In this document: positions 52,865 through 61,533 of the stretch, in pieces
Numbering within the stretch: position 1 is the first letter of the stretch
Layout: every line of letters starts with the position of its first letter
Made by a program: the position numbers and the translations under genes
NCBI RefSeq assembly: GCF_022921095.1
Contig: NZ_CP095053.1
Span: 3,390,501-3,454,500, forward strand
Source of the DNA: Hymenobacter aerilatus
GTDB lineage: Bacteria; Bacteroidota; Bacteroidia; Cytophagales; Hymenobacteraceae
DNA length: 64,000 nucleotides
Reading direction: 5' to 3'
The notes under the pieces: generated by a model
What the model was told of the DNA's origin: nothing
Databases searched by the model: none
Seen by the model: the letters and a program-made list of their open reading frames with translations, nothing else

Positions 52865-52992
52865 TACTAGGTTTGGCTCCTGTCTTTTCCTCTCACAACG
52901 AGTGAGAACATCGTCACTGCGAGTTAACACAGGAGCGTGCAAGGCTATGGTACGCTTATTGTCTAAAGCAGAGGGTCTTAATCTCCTGCTCC

Positions 52993-53256
52993 ATGCTTGC
53001 CTCCGAAATTCATTTCCGCGCTGCTCTCCATGAGGAGCGTTTTGCCCTGGCCGCCGTTCTGCTCTCCCAGGCAGTAGAGTCCCGTGCTTCCAAGCCATTC
53101 TCATTGGTGCAAGTAATGCACTTGCAGCGAGCCTGCCAGCTACTGCTCGCGCACCGCGAAGGGCACACCGCCGACAGCCTGTTGCAGGCAGCAGAAGACT
53201 ACATGTACCACCTGTCTCCTATCCCCCAACGCACCCCGGAGCTGGTGCAGCACTAG
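52993..53256 (+). CDS. Small helical protein of unknown function
   Basis: 87 residues, mainly helical and Leu/Ala/His-rich, without signal peptide or membrane segment. Codon use resembles neighbouring real genes and a clean terminator follows 15 bases after the stop, supporting expression. No family is recognised. Confidence 0.55.
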   Translation: MLASEIHFRAALHEERFALAAVLLSQAVESRASKPFSLVQVMHLQRACQLLLAHREGHTADSLLQAAEDYMYHLSPIPQRTPELVQH

Positions 53257-53271
53257 CCCCTCCCCCACTAA

Positions 53272-53306
53272 AAAACGCCAGCCTCTTGCGAAGCTGGCGT
53301 TTTGCT
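53272..53306. terminator. Hairpin terminator between convergent genes
   Basis: An 11-base perfect stem AAAACGCCAGC/GCTGGCGTTTT (53272-53282 with 53293-53303), usable in both directions. Confidence 0.88.
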
Positions 53307-53324
53307 TTTCACACAAATTCTTGA

Positions 53325-54368
53325 CTACAAGGTCTGCAAATCAATCACGAAGCGGTAGTGCACGTCGCCTTTCACCATGCGCTCGTAAGCTTCATTGATG
53401 TCTTTCATCGGAATCATTTCAATGTCGGACATGATGTTGTGCTCGGCGCAGAAGTCCAGCATTTCCTGGGTTTCCTGAATGCCACCGATAAGCGAGCCGG
53501 CAATGCGGCGGCGCTTGGCAATGAGATTGAACGCGTGGATTTCGGGCGCTTCTGGCGGCACACCCAGCAGCACCATCGTGCCATCGAGACGCAGGGCAGC
53601 CAGGTAGGGTGTCAGGTCTATTTTGGCCGATACGGTGTTGATGATCAGGTCGAAGTAGTTGCCGGCAGCTTTCATGGCTTCCGGGTCTTTCGACACCACA
53701 AATTTGTGGGCACCCAGCTCGCGGGCATCTTTTTCTTTCGATGGCGAGGTGCTGAATACGGTTACTTCGGCCCCCATGGCGGCGGCTAGTTTCACAGCCA
53801 TATGGCCCAGGCCGCCCAGACCTACTACGCCTACCCGGTCGCCGGCTTTCACTTTCCACTGGCGCAGGGGCGAGTAGGTAGTGATGCCTGCACACAGCAG
53901 TGGCGCCACGCGGGCCAAGTCTAGCTTTTCAGACACATGCAGTACAAACTCCTCACGCACCACAATGTGGCTGGCGTAGCCGCCGTAGGTAGGCGCACCG
54001 GTTTCCCGCTCGCGACCGTTGTAAGTGCCCGTGAAGCCTTCTTCGCAGTATTGCTCCACACCTTCGTCGCAGCTGGAGCAGTGCTGGCAGGAGTCGACCA
54101 TACACCCTACACCGGCTAGGTCGCCTTGTTTGAATTGTTTTACGTGGCTACCTACCTCCACTACACGGCCCACAATTTCGTGGCCGGGTACCATGGGGAA
54201 GATCGAACCACCCCATTCGTCGCGGGCCTGGTGCACATCGGAGTGGCACACACCGCAGTACAGGATTTCAATGAGGACATCGTGGGCGCCTACCTCGCGG
54301 CGCTCGAAGGAAAAGGGCGCAAGAGGAGCGTTGGCCGCTTCGGCGGCGTATGCTTTGGTTTGGTTCAT
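53325..54368 (-). CDS. Zinc-dependent NAD(P)-linked alcohol dehydrogenase (YahK-like)
   Basis: A medium-chain dehydrogenase of about 347 residues from the ATG at 54368; the frame reaches 54455, but those residues are not family-like. The catalytic-zinc motif is CGVCHSD with PMVPGHEIVG, the structural-zinc cysteines are in VDSCQHCSSCDEGVEQYC, and the cofactor fold has VGLGGLGHMAVK. FSTSPSKEKDA favours NADP, as in the YahK/CAD branch. It probably reduces aldehydes. It is a single gene with an AT-rich promoter region upstream. Confidence 0.92.
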   Translation of the reverse strand: MNQTKAYAAEAANAPLAPFSFERREVGAHDVLIEILYCGVCHSDVHQARDEWGGSIFPMVPGHEIVGRVVEVGSHVKQFKQGDLAGVGCMVDSCQHCSSCDEGVEQYCEEGFTGTYNGRERETGAPTYGGYASHIVVREEFVLHVSEKLDLARVAPLLCAGITTYSPLRQWKVKAGDRVGVVGLGGLGHMAVKLAAAMGAEVTVFSTSPSKEKDARELGAHKFVVSKDPEAMKAAGNYFDLIINTVSAKIDLTPYLAALRLDGTMVLLGVPPEAPEIHAFNLIAKRRRIAGSLIGGIQETQEMLDFCAEHNIMSDIEMIPMKDINEAYERMVKGDVHYRFVIDLQTL

Positions 54369-54503
54369 GAGAGGGGTATAAGAACGGATAATGAAGTTTA
54401 TTAAACCGATCTGGCGCCCAAAAGTTTTAATTGCTAGCAATTTAATTTTCAGCAATCAAAAGACACAAACAACTTTCTCAGATGTCGGGCAGAGCTAAAG
54501 ACT

Positions 54504-55190
54504 CTACACGGTAGCTTCTACTGGCGTGGGCTGCGTGGTGGGCCACGGCTCTTTGCCGTTCACTAATCCTTCTACCTGTTCTCGCATCCTTTTCAGCGAC
54601 TCGCGGGCAAAGCGACGCTGCAACATGCGCCCAAACAGTCGGAAGCCTACCCAATAGATGGGGTTACGGATGCTGCCCAGTTGCGAGTAGGCGTGCACGT
54701 GAAATATTACCTCGCCCGTTGTCAGATTCTTGTGCACGGTGAATTCAATCTGACCACGCTCAAAATGGCCTTCCAGTGTGCGGTAGTTGTAGCCCCACAC
54801 CTGTTCTTGTTGGCCGTCGGCAGTGGTGCGCTGCTCGTCTACTATTCCCCCGATGCGCACGCCAAACCAAAACGTGAAGAACAGGAACCGTGCCCGCAGC
54901 ACCATAATGCGCTGGTCGAGCTCTGAGTCGGGCGGGAAGATGCCGGTGATGAGGTCGGGCGGCGGGAAGGAGTAGCGGCGCAGCACCACCCGAGCTGCCT
55001 CCCAGCTACCGTGCTCTTCGGGGGCGCCAGGTTGCTCGGCCAGCAAATCCTGCTGGTAATCGTCGATGCGCCAGCCGCTTTCGGCGGTGTACTCGTTGCT
55101 GCGCTCGGGGTCGAAGTTGTATTTGGCGTCTTTGTAGGCAGCTAGTCGGGCCTGTTGCTGTTCCCAGAGCGGTGGCGTGGTCTTAGGCAT
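54504..55190 (-). CDS. DUF1990-like protein, second of a pair
   Basis: About 228 residues from the ATG at 55190. The DUF1990 hallmark YNYRTLEGHFERGQIEFTV lies in the second half, followed by GEVIFHVHAYSQLGSIRNPIYWVGFRLFGRML. The start overlaps the preceding gene by eight bases. The frame extends to 55217, but the ATG at 55190 is the first one within the overlap. The role of DUF1990 proteins is unknown. Confidence 0.78.
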   Translation of the reverse strand: MPKTTPPLWEQQQARLAAYKDAKYNFDPERSNEYTAESGWRIDDYQQDLLAEQPGAPEEHGSWEAARVVLRRYSFPPPDLITGIFPPDSELDQRIMVLRARFLFFTFWFGVRIGGIVDEQRTTADGQQEQVWGYNYRTLEGHFERGQIEFTVHKNLTTGEVIFHVHAYSQLGSIRNPIYWVGFRLFGRMLQRRFARESLKRMREQVEGLVNGKEPWPTTQPTPVEATV

Positions 55191-55743
55191 GAGCAGACTG
55201 GCTGGAGCCTTTTTCAATGGTTTCTACCTGCACGCTACCCAGGGTAGCGCCGCCGCTGGCCTCGGCTACCCGCTCGCAGAAGATGCGCCAGGTTTGCTCC
55301 TGCACACGCTTGCCGGCGCCCAGCTTATCGTACATGAATGCCACCAACCCATCCCGACTACGTGCCCAAGACCGAATTTCGAAGCGTAGGGCGTCGGCGC
55401 GGTCGGGGTGCGGGAGCAGGCTGAAGCGGATGTGCCCAGCCTCAGGGTGACCATCGAGGGTAGCAAACTCGAAGGAAGTAGGCGTCACCTCCGTCACGCG
55501 CACTTGCCCATTCCAGGGGCCGAGAATTTTGATGGAGAATTCGTCGTCTACGGCCAAGCTGTGCTGTTCGCCAGCGGTTTTCTCGAAATCGGCCAGCAAA
55601 TCGGGCGAGAAGTGGGCCACATCACACTGAATCTGCTGCATCAGCGCGGCAGCCGTGTGGCGCGGCCGCACAATATCGATATGGTAGCGCCGCTCCAGAA
55701 AAGGGCCGCTACCGGTATGGGCAGGTTGTTCGGGTTTAGCCAT
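55183..55743 (-). CDS. DUF1990-like protein, first of a pair
   Basis: A 186-residue protein whose second half (FEFATLDGHPEAGHIRFSLLPHPDRADALRFEIRSWARS) resembles the DUF1990 hallmark, although more weakly than its neighbour. No signal peptide or membrane segment. It overlaps the next gene by eight bases (stop at 55183-55185, start at 55190), so both are probably translated together. The pair may have arisen by duplication. Confidence 0.7.
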   Translation of the reverse strand: MAKPEQPAHTGSGPFLERRYHIDIVRPRHTAAALMQQIQCDVAHFSPDLLADFEKTAGEQHSLAVDDEFSIKILGPWNGQVRVTEVTPTSFEFATLDGHPEAGHIRFSLLPHPDRADALRFEIRSWARSRDGLVAFMYDKLGAGKRVQEQTWRIFCERVAEASGGATLGSVQVETIEKGSSQSAHA

Positions 55744-55866
55744 CTGTGTTGAAGTTGCGAGTTAATTCATCTAAACGCAGCGCAGGCCCACAGGTTGACG
55801 CCGTTTGCGACAGACAACTCTTCTACCGGTTCGTAGTACATGGTAGTCTACCCCTTCTTTTCTATC

Positions 55867-56544
55867 ATGTACCGCCCTTACCACCCACCCGCCGACCCAG
55901 TTATTGTGCGCGACCTCACGCAGCAGCAAAATGACCTGCGCCAGCGCGTGCGCCTGGAACCCCTGCCCGCCGCGCCGCGCCTCATTGCTGGCTGCGACTC
56001 ATCGTTTCCTACCCCCGATACTATCCTATCAGTGTTTGTGGTGCTCACGTTTCCGGAGCTGCAACTCGTCGAGAAAATTTACCATCACGATACCGTGACG
56101 CTGCCCTATGTACCAGGCTTTCTGGCCTTCCGCGAAGCGCCCAACCTGCTGCGCGTGTACGAAAAGCTGCAACACAAGCCCGATGTAATCATGGTGGATG
56201 GCCATGGCATTGCGCACCCGCGCCGCATGGGCATTGCCACCCAGCTGGGCGTGCTGCTCGATGTGCCTACCTTCGGCGTGGCTAAGCAAAAGCTGACGGG
56301 CAACTACGAGGAACCGGCCCTGGAGAAAGGCAGTATCACGCCCCTCGCTGACAAAGCCGGCGAGCTAATCGGGCAGGTATTGCGCTCCAAGGACAAGATC
56401 AAGCCTTTGTTTGTCAGCCCCGGCCACCGTTGCGACCAAGCCACCGCCCTGCAATTGACGCTGGCCTGCCTGCGCGGCTACAAACTACCCGAACCTACCC
56501 GCCTAGCCGACCATTGGGCAGAGCAATTCAAGAAGGAATTGTAA
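55867..56544 (+). CDS. nfi: Endonuclease V (deoxyinosine endonuclease)
   Basis: Cleaves DNA next to deoxyinosine in repair of deaminated adenine. It is 225 residues from the ATG at 55867, which starts the family opening; the longer frame from 55840 is less likely. The metal aspartate is in AGCDSSF, and the core motif VDGHGIAHPRRMGIATQLGVLLDVPTFGVAKQKLTG covers the second metal aspartate and the substrate loop. The C-terminal PLFVSPGHRCDQATALQLTL is also typical. Confidence 0.95.
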   Translation: MYRPYHPPADPVIVRDLTQQQNDLRQRVRLEPLPAAPRLIAGCDSSFPTPDTILSVFVVLTFPELQLVEKIYHHDTVTLPYVPGFLAFREAPNLLRVYEKLQHKPDVIMVDGHGIAHPRRMGIATQLGVLLDVPTFGVAKQKLTGNYEEPALEKGSITPLADKAGELIGQVLRSKDKIKPLFVSPGHRCDQATALQLTLACLRGYKLPEPTRLADHWAEQFKKEL

Positions 56545-56552
56545 AAACTAAC

Positions 56553-56662
56553 CGTCTGTCATCCTGAGCAGAGCGAAGGACCTTCTTACGCAGGAACGAG
56601 TCGTTGGTACGCTTGTCGTTCACGCGTGAGAAGGTCCTTCGCTCTGCTCAGGATGACAGACG
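56553..56662. repeat. Dispersed inverted-repeat element, copy R7 (core inverted)
   Basis: Perfect 32-base arms (56553-56584 and 56631-56662) with the arm variant GAGCAGAGCG matched by CGCTCTGCTC. The 46-base core is the reverse complement of the orientation at 32246. The repeat supplies the stop codon of the GluQ-like gene on the minus strand. Confidence 0.92.
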
Positions 56663-57562
56663 ATTGGGAATACCCCACGAAAGTGTCGCCAACGACTCCC
56701 CCGCAGCGTCCGGCAGCCCCAGCAGCCGCGCTACCGTTGCGTATACCACCCGCGGGCTACCCGCCTCGGCCATGATGCCGCGCTGGATAGATGCCTGCGT
56801 TGACTTCGACAGCTTCTCACCGTCAGCACCGGGTAGCAGGGCGTGGTGAGCAAACTGCACGTGCCCAAATGCGGCGGTGCATTTAGCCTGACTAGCCAGC
56901 CACAATTGCGCGGCCGTGCTGGGTAGTAGGTCTAGCCCACGCACGATGAGGGTAGTACCGAGACGTATATCGTCTACCACCGAGGCAATCTGGTAGGCGG
57001 CCACACCGTCTTTTTTGCGCACTACAAAATCGCCTATATCGGCGGCTAGCGGCACGGCTACTTGCGGCTGCCATAAATCCTGGAATTCAATGGTAAGGCC
57101 GTTGGGCACGTGGGCGCGCCAGGCGGTTTCGGGCGTATCCAAGGGTAGTCGCTGGGCCTGGCAGGTGGCGTCTGGGTGCTGGCCGCCAGCGCGTTGGATG
57201 TCGGTGCGGGAGCAGCGGCAAGCGTAGAGCAAGTCGGGCACTTGGCGCAGTTCGTCCAGCAATTGCTGGTATTCTCCCAGATGATGCAGCTGGGAAAAAT
57301 TTGTCTCGAAATCCTCGGGGCCGCTGGGGCCATGGTCGTAGTCGAGGCCGAGCCACTCGATGGTTTGGAAGATGTTGTCGAGGTAGGCGGGGCGCAGGCG
57401 TTGGCGGTCCAGGTCATCGATGCGCAGATGCAGGGTGCCGCCAGCGCGGCGCGTGAGCAGCCACGTCAGCACAAAATTCACGGCATTGCCTAGGTGTAGG
57501 TAGCCGCTAGGGGTAGGCGCCAGGCGGGAGACGATGGGAGCAGTGATAGAGGATAGATTCAT
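56648..57562 (-). CDS. gluQ: Glutamyl-Q tRNA(Asp) synthetase-like protein
   Basis: A paralogue of glutamyl-tRNA synthetase lacking the anticodon-binding domain; such enzymes charge glutamate onto queuosine of tRNA-Asp. The 304 residues include the HIGH-like SRLAPTPSGYLHLGN, the cysteine pair of the zinc site in YACRCSRTDI with a later Cys in DATC, and the KMSKS counterpart GEKLSKS. The C-terminus (NRLSS and stop) is encoded inside hairpin repeat R7, so the natural end has probably been shortened or altered. Confidence 0.85.
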   Translation of the reverse strand: MNLSSITAPIVSRLAPTPSGYLHLGNAVNFVLTWLLTRRAGGTLHLRIDDLDRQRLRPAYLDNIFQTIEWLGLDYDHGPSGPEDFETNFSQLHHLGEYQQLLDELRQVPDLLYACRCSRTDIQRAGGQHPDATCQAQRLPLDTPETAWRAHVPNGLTIEFQDLWQPQVAVPLAADIGDFVVRKKDGVAAYQIASVVDDIRLGTTLIVRGLDLLPSTAAQLWLASQAKCTAAFGHVQFAHHALLPGADGEKLSKSTQASIQRGIMAEAGSPRVVYATVARLLGLPDAAGESLATLSWGIPNRLSS

Positions 57563-57572
57563 TGATAAATTA

Positions 57573-57674
57573 TGTCATCCTGAACGCAGTGAAGGACCTT
57601 CTCACGCGTGAACGACTATCGTAACAACGACTTGTTCTTGCGTGAGAAGGTCCTTCACTGCGTTCAGGATGACA
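57573..57674. repeat. Dispersed inverted-repeat element, copy R8
   Basis: Perfect 28-base arms (57573-57600 and 57647-57674) with the variant GAACGCAGTG matched by CACTGCGTTC. The 46-base core is similar to that of R5. It lies downstream of the peptidase gene and upstream of the GluQ-like gene, both on the minus strand. Confidence 0.92.
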
Positions 57675-57704
57675 GACTTTTTTACTGTCTACTAACCCTA
57701 CTGC

Positions 57705-59876
57705 TTACCGGCCACCGGGAGGGCAGTTGTCCTTCAGAAACTTGGTGTAGGTAGCGGCCAAGTGTTGGCTGGTGCCTTCACCCTCGGAGATGCTGTGCGT
57801 GCGGTTGGGGTAGCTCATCAGCTGAAATACCTTGCCGTGACGCACCAGTTCGTTGATCATCTGCTCGGCGTTGTTGTAGTGCACGTTGTCGTCGCCGGTA
57901 CCGTGGATGAGCAGCAGGTTACCGCGCAGTTTGCTGGCGTGGGCCAACGGCGAGTTATCCACGAAGTAGTGCTTGTCTTCGGGCAGCAAGCCCATGTAGC
58001 GCTCCTGGTAGATGTTGTCGTAGTTCAGCTGATTGTCCACGGCGGCAATGCTAATGCCGGTTTTGTAGATCTGCGGGTACTGAAACAGCAGGCTGAGGGT
58101 AGACGAGCCGCCACCGCTCCAGCCCCACACCGCTACGCGGCTGGTATCCACCCAGTTGTTTTTCAGCACTTCCTTCGCACCCAGTGCTTGGTCGCGAATA
58201 TTGAGGCTACCAATATTGTGGTAGATAGCCTTGCGGAACTCCCTACCACGCGGGGCGGGTGCGCCGCGGTTTTCCAATGAGGCGTAGATGTAGCCGTCGT
58301 CGGCCATGCTACCTTGGTAGAGGCGGTTGAAGCCGGTGCCGAAACGGTCGGTCACGGTCTGGCTGGCTGGCTCGCCGTACACGTAGAACACGATGGGGTA
58401 TTTCTTCTTAGGGTCGAAGTTGGAGGGCTTCACCATCCAGCCGTCCAGGGTCACGCCATCCGCGGTTTTCACTTGGAAAAACTCTGCTTTCGGTAGCTTG
58501 ATGCTTTTTGCTTGGGCGGGTACGTCGCCGCCGTTTAAGCGCTGGTGAGCGGGTAGGCTCACCACATCCGACACCGGAAATACCGTGGTACTGGAGTAGT
58601 TGTGCAAGGCAATTTTGCCGTTGGGCGAGATGTCGTAGCCGTGGGTACCTGCCAGGTTTTGGGGCGTCACGCGCTCCGCTTTGCCGCCTTTCAGGGGCAT
58701 TTTGTAGAGGTACTGCTGAGTGGCATTGGTGGGCGAGGCCATGAAGTAGATAGTGCCCGTAGGCTCACTAATCTGCTCAATGCTAATTACATCGTAGTCG
58801 CCTTTGGTCAGCAGCTTTTCCTTACCCTTGCGGTCTACTGTGTAGAGGTGGCGCCAGCCGTCCTTCTCGCTGCTCCACACAAAGCTCTTGCCGCCGTCAA
58901 TCCAGTTCCAGCCCACGGCACCGTCTTTGGCATCAATCCAGGCCTTGTCGGTTTCAGAATAGATGGGCTTGGCCGCGCCGGTGCTGGCATTCACCAGCAT
59001 CAGCTTGCTTTCGTTCTGGCGGCGGTTCAGCTGCTGCAAAATCAGCTCGCCGCTGCCCGACCACTCCATGCGCGGAATGTAGTGCTGCACGGCATCGCCG
59101 GGCACTTCCATCCACTTGGTTTCGCCGCCATTCACGGCTACCACGCCAATGCGGCAGCGGCTGGGGTCTTCGCCTACCACGGGGTACTCTACGGGCACAT
59201 TGAAGGGGTAGAGCGCGTCGGTGGTGTTCAGCATCAGGTAGTTGGGCGTCTTGCGGGCGTCCAGCTGCCAGTAGGCAATGTGCTGGCCATCGGGCGACCA
59301 ACGGAAACCGTCGCGGCAGTCCAGCTCCTCCTCATACACCCAGTCGAAGGTGCCGTTGATGAGCTTGTCGGTGCCGTCGGTAGTGAGGGCCTTGCTGGTG
59401 CCGCTGGCTACGTCTTCCACGTACACGTTGTGGCCGCTTACATAGGCCACTTTCGAGCCATCGGGCGAGAACTTGGCAAACATCAACGACGACGCAGGCT
59501 TGTCTTTGCCTACCTGCTTCAGCGTCTTGGCCGTTTGGTCATACACCCAATAATCGCCGCGGGTGTCGTAGCGCCACACTTTTTTGGTGTTGGTGTTGAT
59601 GAGCACCTTCTGGCCATTGTCGGAGAAGGCAAAGCGGCGTACGCCAATGGGCGCCTGCTGGCCGGCGGGCGTCAGCATTTGCTTGCTCACAAGGGTCACT
59701 TTTTTGGACGGGTCGCGCAGATCGAGCTGCACAATTTCGCCGTCTTGGGCGCGCATGTAGCCGTAGCCGTCTTTGGTCCACTGGGTGCCGGGGCCTACCT
59801 GCGCCAACGTGGCGGGGGCCGCAGCCAACAAAAGCAACGCGGCCACACCGGCGCTGCGTACTGCGTGTTGAATCAT
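57705..59876 (-). CDS. S9 family serine peptidase (dipeptidyl peptidase IV-like)
   Basis: A secreted prolyl-type peptidase of about 723 residues. The ATG at 59876 gives a good signal peptide (SAGVAALLLLAAAPATLAQ); the frame reaches 60128, but the extra residues look non-coding. An eight-bladed propeller (about 25-460) includes the DPP IV substrate-binding pair in DWVYEEELDCRDGFRWSPDG, then an alpha/beta hydrolase domain has nucleophile S587 in WGWSGGGSS, the Asp in LLIHGTGDDNVHY and the His in SYPNRTHSI. It trims X-Pro dipeptides. Confidence 0.93.
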   Translation of the reverse strand: MIQHAVRSAGVAALLLLAAAPATLAQVGPGTQWTKDGYGYMRAQDGEIVQLDLRDPSKKVTLVSKQMLTPAGQQAPIGVRRFAFSDNGQKVLINTNTKKVWRYDTRGDYWVYDQTAKTLKQVGKDKPASSLMFAKFSPDGSKVAYVSGHNVYVEDVASGTSKALTTDGTDKLINGTFDWVYEEELDCRDGFRWSPDGQHIAYWQLDARKTPNYLMLNTTDALYPFNVPVEYPVVGEDPSRCRIGVVAVNGGETKWMEVPGDAVQHYIPRMEWSGSGELILQQLNRRQNESKLMLVNASTGAAKPIYSETDKAWIDAKDGAVGWNWIDGGKSFVWSSEKDGWRHLYTVDRKGKEKLLTKGDYDVISIEQISEPTGTIYFMASPTNATQQYLYKMPLKGGKAERVTPQNLAGTHGYDISPNGKIALHNYSSTTVFPVSDVVSLPAHQRLNGGDVPAQAKSIKLPKAEFFQVKTADGVTLDGWMVKPSNFDPKKKYPIVFYVYGEPASQTVTDRFGTGFNRLYQGSMADDGYIYASLENRGAPAPRGREFRKAIYHNIGSLNIRDQALGAKEVLKNNWVDTSRVAVWGWSGGGSSTLSLLFQYPQIYKTGISIAAVDNQLNYDNIYQERYMGLLPEDKHYFVDNSPLAHASKLRGNLLLIHGTGDDNVHYNNAEQMINELVRHGKVFQLMSYPNRTHSISEGEGTSQHLAATYTKFLKDNCPPGGR

Positions 59877-60095
59877 TCGGGGTGTTGAGAATTTTTGAGG
59901 GGTGGAAATTAGGCTTTTTCGGCGGGAAGGCGGTAGCTGGTTTGGCGCTGCTGATACTTGGCCAGCGCTAGTGCTTACCATCGCAGGGTCGTAGGGAAGT
60001 AAAGTAAGGTTGCACGCAACTTTCATGTACCTACATAGGTTATACATACAAAGTACTATCTTGCATTCCCCTTCGACTTCATACTTTCTTTTCCT

Positions 60096-60674
60096 GTGAA
60101 ACACGCCCCCACTACCTACCCCGTGCATGAGCTAATTCGCCAGCGCTGGAGCCCTCGTTCGTTTGCCAGTCAGCCCGTAGCGCACGACACGCTGCAACAG
60201 GTTTTTGAAGCAGCTACCTGGTCGGCTAGTGCCCTCAATGCGCAGCCCTGGCGCTATATCTACGCGCACCACGCCGATCAGGAGAACTTCCAGAAAATGG
60301 TAGACTGCCTGCTGCCCGGCAATCAGCCCTGGGCCAAAAATGCGCCCGTGCTCATCCTAGCACTCGCCAACACGCAGTTTGATAACGGTCAGCCCAATGG
60401 CGCGGCCCTCCATGACCTAGGCATGGCCAACGCCACACTATCTATTGAGGCTACGGCGCAGGGCTTATACACGCACTTTATGGGTGGTTTCGATCATGCT
60501 CGCACCAAGGAAGCTTTCCAGCTACCCGACACGCTGCAACCCGTTGCCTTTATTGCCCTGGGCTACCTCGGCGACGCAGAGCTGCTGGAAGAGCCCTTCC
60601 TGAGCCGTGAGAAAGCAGCTCGCCAGCGCAAGCCTGTTTCTGAAATTGCTTTCAAAGGCTCCCTACCCGCCTAG
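60096..60674 (+). CDS. Nitroreductase family flavoprotein
   Basis: A 192-residue FMN-dependent reductase starting at the GTG at 60096. The family N-terminus LIRQRWSPRSFASQPV contains the FMN phosphate-binding arginines, and WSASALNAQPWRY is the second conserved motif, followed by the C-terminal IALGYLGD region. Such proteins reduce quinones, nitro compounds or related substrates, not assignable here. It is followed after four bases by the pirin gene. Confidence 0.92.
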   Translation: MKHAPTTYPVHELIRQRWSPRSFASQPVAHDTLQQVFEAATWSASALNAQPWRYIYAHHADQENFQKMVDCLLPGNQPWAKNAPVLILALANTQFDNGQPNGAALHDLGMANATLSIEATAQGLYTHFMGGFDHARTKEAFQLPDTLQPVAFIALGYLGDAELLEEPFLSREKAARQRKPVSEIAFKGSLPA

Positions 60675-60678
60675 CGCC

Positions 60679-61389
60679 ATGCCCCACCGGCTCACCCACG
60701 CCCACGACCGGGGTCTGAAAGACATCGGCTGGCTGCAAAGCAATTTCTCACTTAGCTTCGGCCCCTACGCCAACCCTGAGCGGGCAGGCTTTGGGTTGCT
60801 GCGCGTGTTCAACGATGATTTTGTAGCACCTGGCAATGGCTTCGGGCTGCACGCCCACGCCAACATGGAAATCATCAGTATTATGCTGGCCGGGCGCATG
60901 AACCACATCGACTCGATGGGCTACCGCGAGGAGGTAGGCGCCGATTGGGTGCAGATTATGAGTGCCGGCTCTGGCCTGCGCCACGAGGAGCACAACGTGG
61001 GCGACGACACAGTGAACTTCCTGCAAATCTGGATTGAGCCGAAGCTGCAAAACGTGACGCCGCGCTACCAGCGCCGCCACTTCCCCGCCGAAAAGCGTCG
61101 CAACCAGCTCACCACCGTGGTCAGCAACGAGGAAGGCACGGCGCACTGCTGGATCAACCAAAATGCAAAGCTCTCCTTGGGCTTCTACGATGCCGGTCAG
61201 CAGGTCTCTTACTCGCTCAACCCGCTGAATAAGTGCGTGTTTATCTTTGTAATAGAAGGCACCTTAACTGTAAACGGCCAAGCCGTGGCCCAGCGCGAAA
61301 GCCTGGGGCTGTGGGAAACCAGCGAGGTGCAGATTAATTGCGAAACAGAAAGTAAGTTTATCGTGATTGAAGCGCCGATTAACCACTAA
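60679..61389 (+). CDS. Pirin family protein
   Basis: A 236-residue bicupin from the ATG at 60679, four bases after the nitroreductase stop; the frame reaches back to 60607 inside the previous gene. The metal-binding motif GFGLHAHANMEIISIMLAG and the second histidine set GSGLRHEEHN fit the iron-binding site of pirin. Some members act as quercetin dioxygenases or redox regulators. The operon with a nitroreductase suggests a role in quinone or flavonoid-like compound turnover. Confidence 0.9.
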   Translation: MPHRLTHAHDRGLKDIGWLQSNFSLSFGPYANPERAGFGLLRVFNDDFVAPGNGFGLHAHANMEIISIMLAGRMNHIDSMGYREEVGADWVQIMSAGSGLRHEEHNVGDDTVNFLQIWIEPKLQNVTPRYQRRHFPAEKRRNQLTTVVSNEEGTAHCWINQNAKLSLGFYDAGQQVSYSLNPLNKCVFIFVIEGTLTVNGQAVAQRESLGLWETSEVQINCETESKFIVIEAPINH

Positions 61390-61533
61390 AAGCTAAAAAA
61401 CTAGTTCCCCTCCTTTTTTCAAGGAGGGCTAGGGGTGGTTCTATTCGTTGAACGATACTAGCATTAGTTTCTAGTTCTAGCAAGACCACCCCTAGTCCCT
61501 CCTTGAAAATAGGGGAGCTAGTTTTTTAGCTTT
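61388..61533. repeat. Long inverted repeat between convergent pirin and NUDIX genes
   Basis: A left arm from 61388 and a right arm ending at 61533 pair imperfectly over about 50 bases (AGCTAAAAAACTAG, CTCCTT, CAAGGAGGG and AGGGGTGGT are all mirrored). The arms start exactly at the stop codons of the two genes, giving a bidirectional terminator. CCCCTCC/GGGGTGGT repeats of this kind occur in many Bacteroidota. Confidence 0.85.

Noticed and set aside
1629..57674. CRISPR array
   Set aside because: The repeated units are scattered singly over many kilobases as inverted pairs, without regular spacers or cas genes.
58314..58496. Short antisense frames within the peptidase gene as possible small proteins
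   Set aside because: No terminator, promoter or composition evidence; typical shadow frames.
58602..59888. Long reading frame (428 codons) antisense to the S9 peptidase gene
   Set aside because: Complete overlap with a confident gene with intact catalytic residues, and no family features of its own.
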